The notes: generated from the sequence alone by a model not told the origin. A stretch of 64,000 nucleotides of DNA from Caldimicrobium sp. (GCA_009903935.1 WYEG01000050.1:1-64000), one strand, 5' to 3'. Shown: positions 19,047 through 27,408, numbered from the stretch's first letter. Translations and numbers: made by a program.

Positions 19047-19609
19047 TGGCCTACACTACCTCGGATTTCCGAAGAGGGTTAAAGATTGAATGGGAAGGCA
19101 AGCCTTACGAAGTCATTGACTTTCAGCATACTAAGGTAGCTCAGGGGCAAGCTACGGTTAGAACAAAGCTTAAGGATTTGATCACCGGCAGGGTCCTCGA
19201 AGTAAACTTTCGATCTGGGGAAAGGTTTGAAAAGCCAGACCTTGAAGAAAAGAAGGCTCAATTCCTTTATAAAGAAGGAGGTCGTTTTGTGTTTATGGAC
19301 CTTGAGGAGTATGATCAAATTTATGTGGATAAAAAAGAGGTTGGTGAGGCCGAAAAGTATCTGACCGAAAACCTTGAAGTCTCTCTTCTTTTTTACAAGG
19401 GGAAAATAATCGGCATTGAACTACCCAAGGTGGTTGAGCTAAAGGTTGTTTCCGCTGAGCCAGGGGTTAAGGGAGATACCGTTGGCTCGGCAACCAAATC
19501 AGCAACTTTAGAGACAGGGTTAGTCATTCAAGTTCCCCTTTTTGTTAACGAGGGGGACATCGTGCGGGTTGATACTAGAACAGGAGAATATGTAGAGAGG
19601 GCAGGCTAA
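19046..19609 (+). CDS. efp: Elongation factor P, Gln at the modified tip position
   Basis: A 187-residue EF-P of full three-domain length. It starts DFRRGLKIEWEGKPYEV and ends VDTRTGEYVERAG with the family signature in domain III. EF-P relieves ribosome stalling at polyproline. The domain I tip loop, KPGKG in E. coli with the beta-lysylated Lys34, reads KVAQG here: the equivalent residue is Gln33 (codon CAG at 19142-19144), so neither Lys nor Arg modification is possible. Its ATG overlaps the bpsA stop. No EpmA/EpmB or EarP genes are in the window. Confidence 0.96.
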   Translation: MAYTTSDFRRGLKIEWEGKPYEVIDFQHTKVAQGQATVRTKLKDLITGRVLEVNFRSGERFEKPDLEEKKAQFLYKEGGRFVFMDLEEYDQIYVDKKEVGEAEKYLTENLEVSLLFYKGKIIGIELPKVVELKVVSAEPGVKGDTVGSATKSATLETGLVIQVPLFVNEGDIVRVDTRTGEYVERAG

Positions 19610-19610
19610 G

Positions 19611-19832
19611 ATGCTAACCTTAAAAAAACTCCAAGAATTCAAAGAGTACTTAGAAAGCGGCGCCTTTATCGAGGATTTTGAGATGAGAACGCCCGATGGT
19701 CAAGCTGAGATGCTTGACATGATCGACCTTCTCTTTGAAATCTGCGAGAAGGCAAACGAGGTCATAAGTCAGCACTTTTACCGAAGGCTTCAGGGCGTGC
19801 CCATCGGCGAAGGTGGCAAAGATTTAAACTAA
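19611..19832 (+). CDS. Small conserved-looking acidic protein, unknown function
   Basis: A 73-residue, acidic and probably helical protein (MLTLKKLQEFKEYLESGAFI, then DLLFEICEKANEVI). It has no signal peptide, membrane segment or cysteine pair; the single Cys is in LFEICEKA. It starts 1 bp after the efp stop, with GAGGG upstream, and ends 1 bp before the next gene, so it is embedded in a translated operon and is likely real. I do not recognise the family. Codon use resembles its neighbours. Confidence 0.65.
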   Translation: MLTLKKLQEFKEYLESGAFIEDFEMRTPDGQAEMLDMIDLLFEICEKANEVISQHFYRRLQGVPIGEGGKDLN

Positions 19833-19833
19833 C

Positions 19834-20193
19834 ATGGTCTTTTTTGTTAGGGCAAGGTATTACTTTAGCTACGCCGAATCGCTTTTAAAGGAAGTTCAAT
19901 CAGGCACAAGACCTCTTACCCCAAGCTTGGCTTTAGATATCTTTTCCCTCGGTCTAAAAGCCATTTATGCCCTTGAAGTAGCAAAGCCAGAAGAACAAAA
20001 ACCAAGCTTAGAAGAGCTTGTTCAAAGGGTCTCGGCTTCCGTCTCGCCAGGTTTGAAAAGACTGATCTTTGAGCTGAAAGAGGAGCTTAAAGGCTTATCC
20101 TCAGAGGATATAGCTCAAAAGCAAGCAATCATCATTGAAAAGCTTTCAGAATATCTTATGCTTATCAAGGAAGAGCTAAAACCCATCCTATAA
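19834..20193 (+). CDS. Helical protein of unknown function
   Basis: A 119-residue, mostly alpha-helical protein starting MVFFVRARYYFSYAESLLKE and ending SEYLMLIKEELKPIL. It has no transmembrane segment, Cys or known catalytic motif. It begins 1 bp after the preceding small gene and is followed, after 34 bp, by a diguanylate cyclase. The tight packing suggests co-translation with the 73-residue protein, and the two may act together. I do not recognise it. Confidence 0.65.
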   Translation: MVFFVRARYYFSYAESLLKEVQSGTRPLTPSLALDIFSLGLKAIYALEVAKPEEQKPSLEELVQRVSASVSPGLKRLIFELKEELKGLSSEDIAQKQAIIIEKLSEYLMLIKEELKPIL

Positions 20194-20227
20194 AGACAAG
20201 ATAAAAATAAAGGGGCTGCTTTACCTG

Positions 20228-21088
20228 ATGATAGATTGGTGCAAGCTTAGCCCTTTAATCCTTGAAAACTTGGGAAGCGGTTTAATCGTTATCTCTGAAG
20301 AGCGAACCATCGTATACGCAAACAAAAAGGCTTGCGAGCTTTTAAAAATGCAAAAAGAGGATCTTATCGGAAGGAACGCAAGAAGCACCCTTTTTGCCCT
20401 TTTTTCTGAGGGTAGTTCTTGCTCTTATGAAGCTTTACTTCAAGAAGGTAAGGTTTGCGAGTTTGATGCCCTTTTAAACAGAGGTGATGGAGAAACCTTC
20501 TTTGCCCACATCTTTGCAACCCTAATAAGACATGAAGGCAGACCTTATGTCCTCGTTAACTTCTATGATATCACCCCTCAAAAGGAGCTTGAAAAGAGGC
20601 TCTATCAGGCGGCGATTACCGACCCTTTGACCGGGCTTTACAACAGGAGGTTTGCAGATGAAATGCTAAAACAAGAAAAGCTCGCTTACAAACGGTATAA
20701 AACTCCTTTTTGTATCCTCCTTATCGACCTTGACAACTTTAAAACGATAAACGATGTTTACGGTCACGATGTTGGGGATAAGGTTTTGGTTGCGGTGGCT
20801 ACGGTTTTGAAAAATAGCGTAAGGGAATCAGATATTGTTGCCAGATGGGGAGGGGAGGAATTTCTCATCCTTCTTCGGAGGATTGAGCTTGAAGATGCGA
20901 TAAAAGTTGCTGAAAAGATTAGGAATGCAATCTGTCAATTAAAGGTACCCCCTGTTGAAGGCATAACAGTAAGCATAGGGGTCTCCTGCTATAGCGGGGA
21001 GGGAGATGTCTACAACCTTGTGAGAAAGGCTGACCTTGCCCTCTACCAAGCAAAGGCGCAAGGTAAAAATTGCGTGATCCTTTTTTAG
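20228..21088 (+). CDS. Diguanylate cyclase with N-terminal PAS domain
   Basis: A 286-residue cytoplasmic protein. A PAS domain covers about residues 10-120 (GLIVISEERTIVYANKKACELL) and a GGDEF domain about 128-286 (DPLTGLYNRRFADEML, IDLDNFKTINDVYGHDVGD). The active-site motif is RWGGEEFLIL, and RESD five residues before it forms the RxxD inhibitory site that binds c-di-GMP. It should therefore be an active, feedback-inhibited enzyme making c-di-GMP. No phosphodiesterase is nearby, but a PilZ protein with the flagellar stator genes occurs at 43 kb. Confidence 0.94.
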   Translation: MIDWCKLSPLILENLGSGLIVISEERTIVYANKKACELLKMQKEDLIGRNARSTLFALFSEGSSCSYEALLQEGKVCEFDALLNRGDGETFFAHIFATLIRHEGRPYVLVNFYDITPQKELEKRLYQAAITDPLTGLYNRRFADEMLKQEKLAYKRYKTPFCILLIDLDNFKTINDVYGHDVGDKVLVAVATVLKNSVRESDIVARWGGEEFLILLRRIELEDAIKVAEKIRNAICQLKVPPVEGITVSIGVSCYSGEGDVYNLVRKADLALYQAKAQGKNCVILF

Positions 21089-21103
21089 TGCTATTCTTAA
21101 AGC

Positions 21104-21307
21104 ATGGACGAAGAAAGGATAAAAGTTTATCTTGAGTTCCTTGCCTGCCCAAAATGTAAGGGAGACCTTGTCTATCATAAAGCTGAAAAGACCGAGGGTT
21201 TCGTCTGTCAAAAATGCTCCTTACTCTATCCTATCGTAGACGATATTCCGGAGATGCTTATCGAATCTGCGATACCCTGTAAAGATGAGCCATCCGCAAA
21301 GGGTTAG
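21104..21307 (+). CDS. Trm112-like zinc-ribbon protein
   Basis: A 67-residue protein with two CxxC pairs, LACPKCKGDLVYHK and FVCQKCSLLYPI, and the ending DDIPEMLIESA, the layout of the Trm112/UPF0434 (YcaR) family. Eukaryotic and archaeal Trm112 proteins activate RNA and protein methyltransferases; bacterial members have no settled role. It overlaps the DUF4416 gene by 23 bp, so the two are translationally coupled. Confidence 0.88.
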   Translation: MDEERIKVYLEFLACPKCKGDLVYHKAEKTEGFVCQKCSLLYPIVDDIPEMLIESAIPCKDEPSAKG

Positions 21308-21815
21308 ACCAGCCCTTTTTTTTATTGCTTTGACCGCAAGGGACCTTAGCCCAAAGAACCAAATCCTGAAAAGGCTTGAAGACCTTCTCGGTATGGTTGT
21401 GCTTGAAGGACCGGTTTATGAATTTAGCAAGTTTACTTCCTACTATGAAGAAGAGATGGGCTATCCTCTTTTTAAAACAGTCCTTTTTTTCGAAATTTTA
21501 AAGGACCCTGAGGAGCTTGTTGAGCTTAAACACCTTTGTTATGAAATCGAAAAAGAGCATTCGCAGGATGAGAAAAGGCTTGTGAACCTTGACCCTGGTT
21601 ATTTGACCCTCTCGAAGGTTATCCTTTCAACCTTTAAGGATTATGCTCATCGGGTATACCTTGGCAGGTCTGTTTTTGCTGAAGTAGAATACATCTTTAA
21701 AGAAGGCTCGTTTAGACCCTTGCCTTGGACCTATCCTGATTATCAAGAGCCTATGATTCTCTCTGCCTTCAATCAAGCCCGGGAAATCTACAAAGGGAAG
21801 CTTAAGTGCTTGTAG
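21285..21815 (+). CDS. DUF4416 family protein
   Basis: A 176-residue protein of the DUF4416 family, common in sulfate reducers and related anaerobes. Visible features are RPALFFIALTARDL at the start, FTSYYEEEMGYPL, VNLDPGYLTLSKVILST in the middle and WTYPDYQ near the end. The function is unknown. No membrane segments or cofactor motifs are apparent. It overlaps the Trm112-like gene upstream and moaA downstream (10 bp), so it belongs to the same translational unit. Confidence 0.85.
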   Translation: MSHPQRVRPALFFIALTARDLSPKNQILKRLEDLLGMVVLEGPVYEFSKFTSYYEEEMGYPLFKTVLFFEILKDPEELVELKHLCYEIEKEHSQDEKRLVNLDPGYLTLSKVILSTFKDYAHRVYLGRSVFAEVEYIFKEGSFRPLPWTYPDYQEPMILSAFNQAREIYKGKLKCL

Positions 21816-22765
21816 ACCCGAGGGGAAGAAGGATAGAATATCTTCGGATCTCGATAACTGACCGGTGCAACTTCCGCTGTATCTACTGTCAATCAAAGGG
21901 ACCATTTAAGTTTTTGCCCCATGAGGAAATATTAACCTTTGAGGAGATAGAAAGCATCGTCCGGGTAGGGGTTAAGCTCGGGGTTAAGGTAGTAAGGCTA
22001 ACGGGCGGTGAACCTTTATTAAGGAAAGGCATCGTTGAGCTTGTGGCAAGGCTTGCCAAGATCCCCGGGTTAGAAGACCTTAGCTTAACCACAAACGGCT
22101 ATTTTCTATCTGAGTTGGTAAAGCCTCTAAAAGAGGCTGGGCTAAAAAGGATAAACATAAGCCTTGATACCTTGTCTGAGGAGAAGTTCTCCGAGCTTAC
22201 AGGGGGCTTCTCTTTAAAAAAAGTAATGGAAGGTCTCTATCTTTCCCTATCTGAGGGTTTCACCGCGGTAAAGATAAACTCCGTCATCATACGGGGCTTT
22301 AACGATGAGGAATGCGAGGAGCTTGCAAAGCTTAGCATAGAGCTACCCGTTGAGGTTAGGTTTATAGAGTTTATGCCTGTTGGAAAAAACTCACTATGGG
22401 ATGAAAGCCGAGTTGTGCCTATTTCTGAAATCAAAGAAAGGGTTGAAAGGTTGGGGAAGCTTATGCCTGCAGAAAAAGTGGGAAAGGGTCCGGCAGCTGT
22501 TTTTCGATTTGAAGGAGCTAAAGGCAAGGTTGGTTTCATCTCCCCTCTCTCAAGCCATTTTTGCGGATCCTGCAACCGTTTAAGGATCACCGCAGACGGA
22601 AGGCTTAGACCTTGTCTTTTCTCAGACGAAGAGATAAACTTAAAGGACTATTTGCGAGGCAAAAAAGGCTCCCTTGAAGAAGCCTTTAGGGAAGCTCTGA
22701 GAATAAAGCCCGGAATAGGCGTTAAAGCATCCACTCAAAGACCGATGAGGGCTATAGGTGGTTAA
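21806..22765 (+). CDS. moaA: GTP 3',8-cyclase (molybdenum cofactor biosynthesis)
   Basis: A 319-residue radical SAM enzyme catalysing the first step of molybdopterin synthesis. The SAM cluster ligands are Cys21, Cys25 and Cys28 in TDRCNFRCIYCQ. The second cluster motif FCGSCNRLRIT and RPCLF binds the GTP-site cluster, and the C-terminus ends in the Gly-Gly pair MRAIGG needed for activity. The GTG start at 21806 overlaps the DUF4416 gene. No other moa or moe genes are nearby. The next gene, ricT, begins directly after its stop. Confidence 0.96.
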   Translation: MLVDPRGRRIEYLRISITDRCNFRCIYCQSKGPFKFLPHEEILTFEEIESIVRVGVKLGVKVVRLTGGEPLLRKGIVELVARLAKIPGLEDLSLTTNGYFLSELVKPLKEAGLKRINISLDTLSEEKFSELTGGFSLKKVMEGLYLSLSEGFTAVKINSVIIRGFNDEECEELAKLSIELPVEVRFIEFMPVGKNSLWDESRVVPISEIKERVERLGKLMPAEKVGKGPAAVFRFEGAKGKVGFISPLSSHFCGSCNRLRITADGRLRPCLFSDEEINLKDYLRGKKGSLEEAFREALRIKPGIGVKASTQRPMRAIGG

Positions 22766-23653
22766 ATGAAAAGGGAAAAGAAATCTGAAAAGAAGCCGGA
22801 AAAGAAAAGAACTATCTATCTTGTGCATGGAGCTACAAGACCTGGAAGACCGGAGAGGGTTTTAAAGGGGTATGAACCTCTTCCCAGCGGGACCTATGCT
22901 TTGGTTGAGATGCCGGATAATCGGAGGGAAGTTTTTTATCTTGATGATTTTTCTTACAGTATTCCCATGGATTTAGAGGGGTTGCCGACCATCCTTCGCA
23001 AAGCAAACCCTAAAGAGGTGGCAAACCATAAAAAGAGGCTTGAGCTTGAGGACAAGGGGAAAGAATTCTGTAAGCAGTTTGCTAAGGAATTGGGCTTAGA
23101 GATGAAGCTTGTTGATGTAGAGTGCTACTTTGACCGTTCAAAGATAATCTTCTACTATACCGCTGAAGGAAGGATTGACTTTCGGGAGCTTGTTAAACAG
23201 CTTGCTAAGGCTCTTAGGATGCGTATTGAGATGCGGCAGATTGGTGTAAGGAACGAAACCGGGCTTCTCGGTGGAATAGGCTACTGTGGAAAAGAATTCT
23301 GCTGCGCCCAATACCTTAAGAATTTTCAGCCCTTGACTATAAAGATGGCGAAAGAGCAGGGCTTAATCCTTGACCCGAATAAGATATCTGGACCTTGCGG
23401 GAGGCTTCTCTGCTGTTTAGCCTATGAAGAAAACTGGTATAGAGAATGCTTAACAAATCTTCCTCGCCTTGGGAGTAAAATTTCTTTGGGAGAAGAGAAC
23501 TTTCGTATCCTTAAATACAACTTCTTTCAACGAACCGTCACTCTTGAGAAAGAGGACGGAACCATCCTTTCTGTATCCTTTGAGGAGCTAAAAAACTTTG
23601 TGCTAAAGGAAGAACTTCCTGAAGAGCCGGAGGAAGGGTTAAAGGATGGATAA
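22766..23653 (+). CDS. ricT: PSP1/RicT family protein
   Basis: A 295-residue protein with a basic N-terminal tail and a PSP1 domain (FYYTAEGRIDFRELVKQLAK, MRIEMRQIGVRNETGLLGG). The diagnostic cysteines are in GYCGKEFCCAQYL and GPCGRLLCCLAYEENWY. In Bacillus RicT (YaaT) forms an Fe-S-containing complex with RicA and RicF that affects mRNA maturation by RNase Y; in other bacteria its role is less clear. It starts immediately after the moaA stop and overlaps metG by 8 bp. Confidence 0.92.
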   Translation: MKREKKSEKKPEKKRTIYLVHGATRPGRPERVLKGYEPLPSGTYALVEMPDNRREVFYLDDFSYSIPMDLEGLPTILRKANPKEVANHKKRLELEDKGKEFCKQFAKELGLEMKLVDVECYFDRSKIIFYYTAEGRIDFRELVKQLAKALRMRIEMRQIGVRNETGLLGGIGYCGKEFCCAQYLKNFQPLTIKMAKEQGLILDPNKISGPCGRLLCCLAYEENWYRECLTNLPRLGSKISLGEENFRILKYNFFQRTVTLEKEDGTILSVSFEELKNFVLKEELPEEPEEGLKDG

Positions 23654-25586
23654 AAGGTTTTACATCACTACCCCTATTTACTATGTAAACAGTCTCCCCC
23701 ATCTTGGGCATGCCTATACGACGATCGTTGCCGATGCCTTAGCAAGGTTCTACCGGCTTCAAGGGTATGAGGTCTTTTTCTTGACGGGAACGGATGAGCA
23801 TGGGGATAAGATTGCAAAGGCAGCGGAAGCTCAAGGCAAAACTCCAAAGCAATTTGTAGACGAAATAGCAAACACCTTTAAAGAAACTTGGGATAAGCTG
23901 GGGATAAACTATAGCTACTTTATCAGGACTACATCGGATAAACATAAACGGGTTGTCCAGCATGTGCTTCAGACCCTTTTTGATAAGGGAGAGTTTTACC
24001 TTGATGAGTATGAGGGGAACTACTGCTTTGGTTGTGAAAGATTCCTTACGCCCAAAGAGCTTGACGAAAAGGGGCTCTGCAAAGACCACAAGGCACCACC
24101 CGTCTATTTAAAGGAAAAAAACTACTTCTTTAACCTTGAAAAATACCGAGGCTGGCTTAAGGATTATCTCTCAAAGACCGAGGTTATCTATCCAAGCTTC
24201 TATCGAGAGGAGGTGCTAAACCTTCTTGAAGAGCCTTTACCTCCCCTTTGCATATCCCGTCCAAAGATAAGGCTTTCCTGGGGTATAGAGCTTCCTTTTG
24301 ATAAAGATTATGTGACCTATGTATGGTTTGATGCCCTGCTAAACTATCTAACGGGAATAGGCTACCCAGATGATCCTTCCTGGCAAGACTACTGGGCAAA
24401 CTCCCATCATCTTATCGCCAAAGACATCCTTCGTCCCCATGCCGTCTACTTCCCCATCATGCTAAAAGCCCTTGGAATACCAATGTATAAGAAGCTTTTC
24501 GTGCATGGCTATTGGCTTATGGGAAGCCTTAAAATGTCAAAGAGCCTTGGTAACATCGTGTCCCCCCTTGAGCTTTCCCAAACCTTTGGGGTAGACCAAG
24601 TAAGGTATTATCTACTTCGGGACATGGCTTTTGGGTATGATGCAGAGTTTAGCCTTCCTAACCTTATAAACCGCATTAATGCCGACTTAGCAAACGACTA
24701 CGGAAACCTTGTGAACAGAACTTTAAGCTTCCTTGAAAGAAACTTTGGCGGAACCATCCCTCCCTGGGGTGAGCTAACGCCTGAAGACAGAGAATTCCGC
24801 GAAAAGGTAGAAAGGGGAATCATTAGATACCTTGAAGAATTTCCCAGGCTAAACTTTCATACAGCATTGGAGGAGCTTTGGCAAGCCATTCGCTTTGCCA
24901 ATGTCTACATAGATAGGGAAGCCCCTTGGACAAGGGTTAAGGAAGGAAACTACCAAAGGGCAGGAACGGTCCTAAGGAATATTATTTCCGCCATAAAGAG
25001 CTTTGCCCTTGCCCTTTATCCTGTGCTTCCAAACTCTTCTCTAACCCTCCTTTCAGCCCTATCAGTCTTTCCGAACACCCCCTCTGTCATTCCGAGCGAA
25101 GCAAGCACCCTCTCCTTCAAAGACCTTTTCAACTGGGAGCTCCCAGCATCTGGTACAAAGATTAAAAGGTGCGGTCCCCTTTTCCCAAGGGTAGATGAGG
25201 AAAAAATTCTGAAGGAGGAGCAAAAAGTGGAAGTAAAGAAGGAGGCTGAAGTAAAGGAGGAGCCTCAATACATCACCATTGAAGAGTTTAGAAGGATTGA
25301 CCTTAGGGTTGCTAAGGTGCTTTTTGCGGAGAAGGTTGCTGGAGCAGACAGGCTTCTTAGGCTTGAAGTCAGCTGCCCTGAAAAAAGGCAGATAGTTGCT
25401 GGCATTGCTGAATACTATGAACCTCAGGAGCTAATCGGAAAAGAGATCATTATCGTTGCCAATCTCAAGCCAGCAAAGATAAAGGGCCTAGTATCTGAGG
25501 GGATGCTCCTTGCCGCAAAGGATGCTGACGGTTTAGCCATAATCATCCCAGAAAAAGAAAAAGAACCCGGAGCCAAGGTTGGCTAA
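23646..25586 (+). CDS. metG: Methionyl-tRNA synthetase with C-terminal tRNA-binding domain
   Basis: A 646-residue class I synthetase. The HIGH-type motif is in PHLGHAYTT, zinc-site cysteines are in YCFGCERFLT, and the KMSKS loop is LKMSKSLGNIV near residue 300. A C-terminal EMAP/Trbp-like domain covers about 540-646 (RIDLRVAKVLFAEKV, GLVSEGMLLAA). Between the anticodon-binding domain and this tail is a short segment, NTPSVIPSEASTLSF, encoded by a copy of the genome's dispersed repeat. The gene overlaps ricT and the FmdE-like gene by 8 bp each. Confidence 0.96.
   Translation: MDKRFYITTPIYYVNSLPHLGHAYTTIVADALARFYRLQGYEVFFLTGTDEHGDKIAKAAEAQGKTPKQFVDEIANTFKETWDKLGINYSYFIRTTSDKHKRVVQHVLQTLFDKGEFYLDEYEGNYCFGCERFLTPKELDEKGLCKDHKAPPVYLKEKNYFFNLEKYRGWLKDYLSKTEVIYPSFYREEVLNLLEEPLPPLCISRPKIRLSWGIELPFDKDYVTYVWFDALLNYLTGIGYPDDPSWQDYWANSHHLIAKDILRPHAVYFPIMLKALGIPMYKKLFVHGYWLMGSLKMSKSLGNIVSPLELSQTFGVDQVRYYLLRDMAFGYDAEFSLPNLINRINADLANDYGNLVNRTLSFLERNFGGTIPPWGELTPEDREFREKVERGIIRYLEEFPRLNFHTALEELWQAIRFANVYIDREAPWTRVKEGNYQRAGTVLRNIISAIKSFALALYPVLPNSSLTLLSALSVFPNTPSVIPSEASTLSFKDLFNWELPASGTKIKRCGPLFPRVDEEKILKEEQKVEVKKEAEVKEEPQYITIEEFRRIDLRVAKVLFAEKVAGADRLLRLEVSCPEKRQIVAGIAEYYEPQELIGKEIIIVANLKPAKIKGLVSEGMLLAAKDADGLAIIIPEKEKEPGAKVG
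25086..25105. repeat. Dispersed repeat copy inside the metG reading frame
   Basis: GTCATTCCGAGCGAAGCAAG lies in the metG linker and is read as VIPSEAS. It matches the repeat core seen in reverse orientation at 59155-59184 and 62563-62592, and in the 17.6-kb cluster. It keeps the frame open. Confidence 0.8.
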
Positions 25587-26211
25587 GTTTAACCCCTTTG
25601 AAATCCCCTTTGAAGAGCTTCTTGAGGTCTGCCGAGAAAGGCATGGTCATCTTTGTGCAGGGCAAGTGCTTGGTGCTCGTTTAGCCCTTCTTGGGCTTAA
25701 GCTAATTGGCATTAAAGACCCTTATGGTGTAGACCGAAAAAAGTTCTTAGTTTGGGTTGAGATCGACCGCTGCGCAACCGATGCCATTCAAACGGTTGCT
25801 GGAGTTAGCCTTGGCAAAAGAACGATGAAGTTTGTAGATTATGGCATCATGGCGGCAACCTTTCTCAACTTGGAGACAGGAAAAGCCTTCAGAATCGTTG
25901 CTAAAGAATCAGCAAAAGAGGAAGCAAAAAAATACTTCCCAGAGATTGCAAGCCCCGCTCAAAGGGAGCTTTTAGCCTACAAAATCATGCCGGATGAGGA
26001 GCTTTTTAGGGTTGAAGAGGTGGAAGTGATTTTCTCAGAGTGCGACCTTCCGGGAAAACCTCGAAGAAAGGTTGTTTGCGAAGAGTGCGGAGAAACTATA
26101 AGGGATGGAAAAGAGGTAGTAAAGGAGGGTAGAACCCTTTGTAAAGTGTGCGCTGGGCAAGCTTATTTCAAAGTATTATCCCGGAGGCCAGTGCATTTCC
26201 CTTCCTGCTAA
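25579..26211 (+). CDS. FmdE-family protein with C-terminal zinc ribbon
   Basis: A 210-residue protein. The N-terminal FmdE domain shows RERHGHLCAGQVLGARLAL and DRCATDAIQTVAGVSLGKRT; the C-terminus has a four-Cys ribbon, VCEECGETI and LCKVCAGQ. The family is named after a gene in methanogen formylmethanofuran dehydrogenase clusters, but it is widespread in anaerobes without that pathway and its role is unproven. The TTG start at 25579 has GGAG 6 bp upstream and overlaps the metG stop. Its last 36 bp overlap the convergent HIT gene. Confidence 0.88.
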   Translation: MAKFNPFEIPFEELLEVCRERHGHLCAGQVLGARLALLGLKLIGIKDPYGVDRKKFLVWVEIDRCATDAIQTVAGVSLGKRTMKFVDYGIMAATFLNLETGKAFRIVAKESAKEEAKKYFPEIASPAQRELLAYKIMPDEELFRVEEVEVIFSECDLPGKPRRKVVCEECGETIRDGKEVVKEGRTLCKVCAGQAYFKVLSRRPVHFPSC

Positions 26212-26517
26212 GAAGTGGAAATGCACATGAAAGACCGTTTGCCCAGCCTCTTCGTTGCAGTTTACCACTACCCGGTAGCCCCTTTCGGCAACGCCAAGCT
26301 CTCGAGCAAGCCTATTCATCACAAGGTAGATATGCCCGATAAGGTCTTTATCCTCCTCTGTGAGCTCAAGGAGGGTTGAAATATGCTTCTTTGGGATGAC
26401 AAGTATGTGGTAAGGAGCCTGAGGGTTGATATCATGAAAGGCTAGCACCTTATCATCTTCATAAACAATTTTGGCTGGAATTTCCTTGTTTGCAATACGG
26501 CAAAAAATACAGCTCAT
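26176..26517 (-). CDS. HIT family nucleotide hydrolase (HinT-like)
   Basis: A 113-residue histidine-triad protein with MSCIFCRIANKEIPAKIVYE at the N-terminus, the HVHFHFL triad containing the catalytic His, and WPPG at the C-terminus. HinT-type enzymes hydrolyse AMP-linked amines and phosphoramidates. It is monocistronic or first in a short minus-strand set and converges on the FmdE-like gene with a 36-bp overlap of coding ends. Confidence 0.95.
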   Translation of the reverse strand: MSCIFCRIANKEIPAKIVYEDDKVLAFHDINPQAPYHILVIPKKHISTLLELTEEDKDLIGHIYLVMNRLARELGVAERGYRVVVNCNEEAGQTVFHVHFHFLAGREMHWPPG

Positions 26518-26579
26518 GCTTCTCCCCCTTTTTAAGCTAAGCGTTATTATAAGTTCAATTTTTGGTTAGTCAAGAAGCA

Positions 26580-27305
26580 TCAAACTATTTTTATCTTTCC
26601 CCACAGAAAGGCTCTGTCCTCGAGGATGGCGATTAGGCCAAGGATGCCTTCCCTTCTTTTTACCTCCCTTTCAAGAAGCTTAAAGTCCCTTTTTTCCCGT
26701 AGAATGTTTCCCAAGGCTGTGGCTAAGGCATCGGCATAAGCTGTATCCTTCGCAAGGACCGTAATAGCATCAGCTTTCCCAAAGCTCAAACTATGGCCAA
26801 TTTTCCCTGAAGATGTGCAAACTCCGCAGGGCTGAAGCTCTTTTGGGACAAGAATAGTTAGTTCAGAAAATACTGTATTTCCAGCAAAGACCTTGACTTT
26901 AGCATCACGCTTAAGCGAAAGAAAGATGTCTCCTCCGTTTTCAACGGCTATAACCTTTGTCAATTCCCTTCGCAGAAGCTCCCTTCCTACAGCTTCAGCA
27001 ATAGCTCCGGCAACGCTCGCCATAGGACCAACTCCCGCTTTCTCCCCAGCCCTAAGCATCGTTTTCACAATCTCTGGAGCTTCCGGGTCAAAGGGCAAAG
27101 GAACTAAACTCTTTAGAAAAACCGGATTTTTAAAGATGTATTGTTCAAGGGGTGTTCGAACCCCCCGCACGATTTTAACAGCCTCTTCAGTAAGGTCTCT
27201 CTCCGCAAGGATAAAGAGGTCAGTTTGCTTTACAACTACACGAAAAGTAGTAAGCCCAGGGGAAACTTCCGTTCGGTAAAAGGTTATTCCTGCATAACGG
27301 TTCAT
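26580..27305 (-). CDS. UPF0280 family protein (ApbE-related fold)
   Basis: A 241-residue protein of the UPF0280 family. Recognisable blocks are GVGPMASVAGAIAEAVGREL, IAVENGGDIFLSL and GVCTSSGKIGHSLSFGKADA, with the late AYADALATALGN. The DIFLS and SSGKIGHS segments resemble FMN-transferase ApbE, but activity has not been established for UPF0280. It is common in methanogens and sulfur-reducing bacteria. It lies alone between hcp and the HIT gene. Confidence 0.85.
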   Translation of the reverse strand: MNRYAGITFYRTEVSPGLTTFRVVVKQTDLFILAERDLTEEAVKIVRGVRTPLEQYIFKNPVFLKSLVPLPFDPEAPEIVKTMLRAGEKAGVGPMASVAGAIAEAVGRELLRRELTKVIAVENGGDIFLSLKRDAKVKVFAGNTVFSELTILVPKELQPCGVCTSSGKIGHSLSFGKADAITVLAKDTAYADALATALGNILREKRDFKLLEREVKRREGILGLIAILEDRAFLWGKIKIV

Positions 27306-27347
27306 GCCTATATGTTAGCATAAACAATGAAGTTAGCACAAAATATA

Positions 27348-27367
27348 GGGCACCCCACAAGGCGCCC
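27348..27367 (-). terminator. Second hcp terminator-like hairpin
   Basis: On the minus strand GGGCGCC and GGTGCCC pair (one G-U) around a 6-base loop, followed by TATATTTT. It lies 69 bp beyond the hcp stop and downstream of the stronger hairpin. The sequence also resembles a common dispersed GGGGCGCC-type repeat. Confidence 0.5.
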
Positions 27368-27408
27368 CTACTTAAAAACACCTAAATTTTGCTCTGAGTT
27401 CATTAAGA

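Noticed and set aside
25579-26211. Evidence for methanogenesis from the FmdE-like protein
   Set aside because: The family is widespread in non-methanogenic anaerobes, and no formylmethanofuran dehydrogenase genes are seen.
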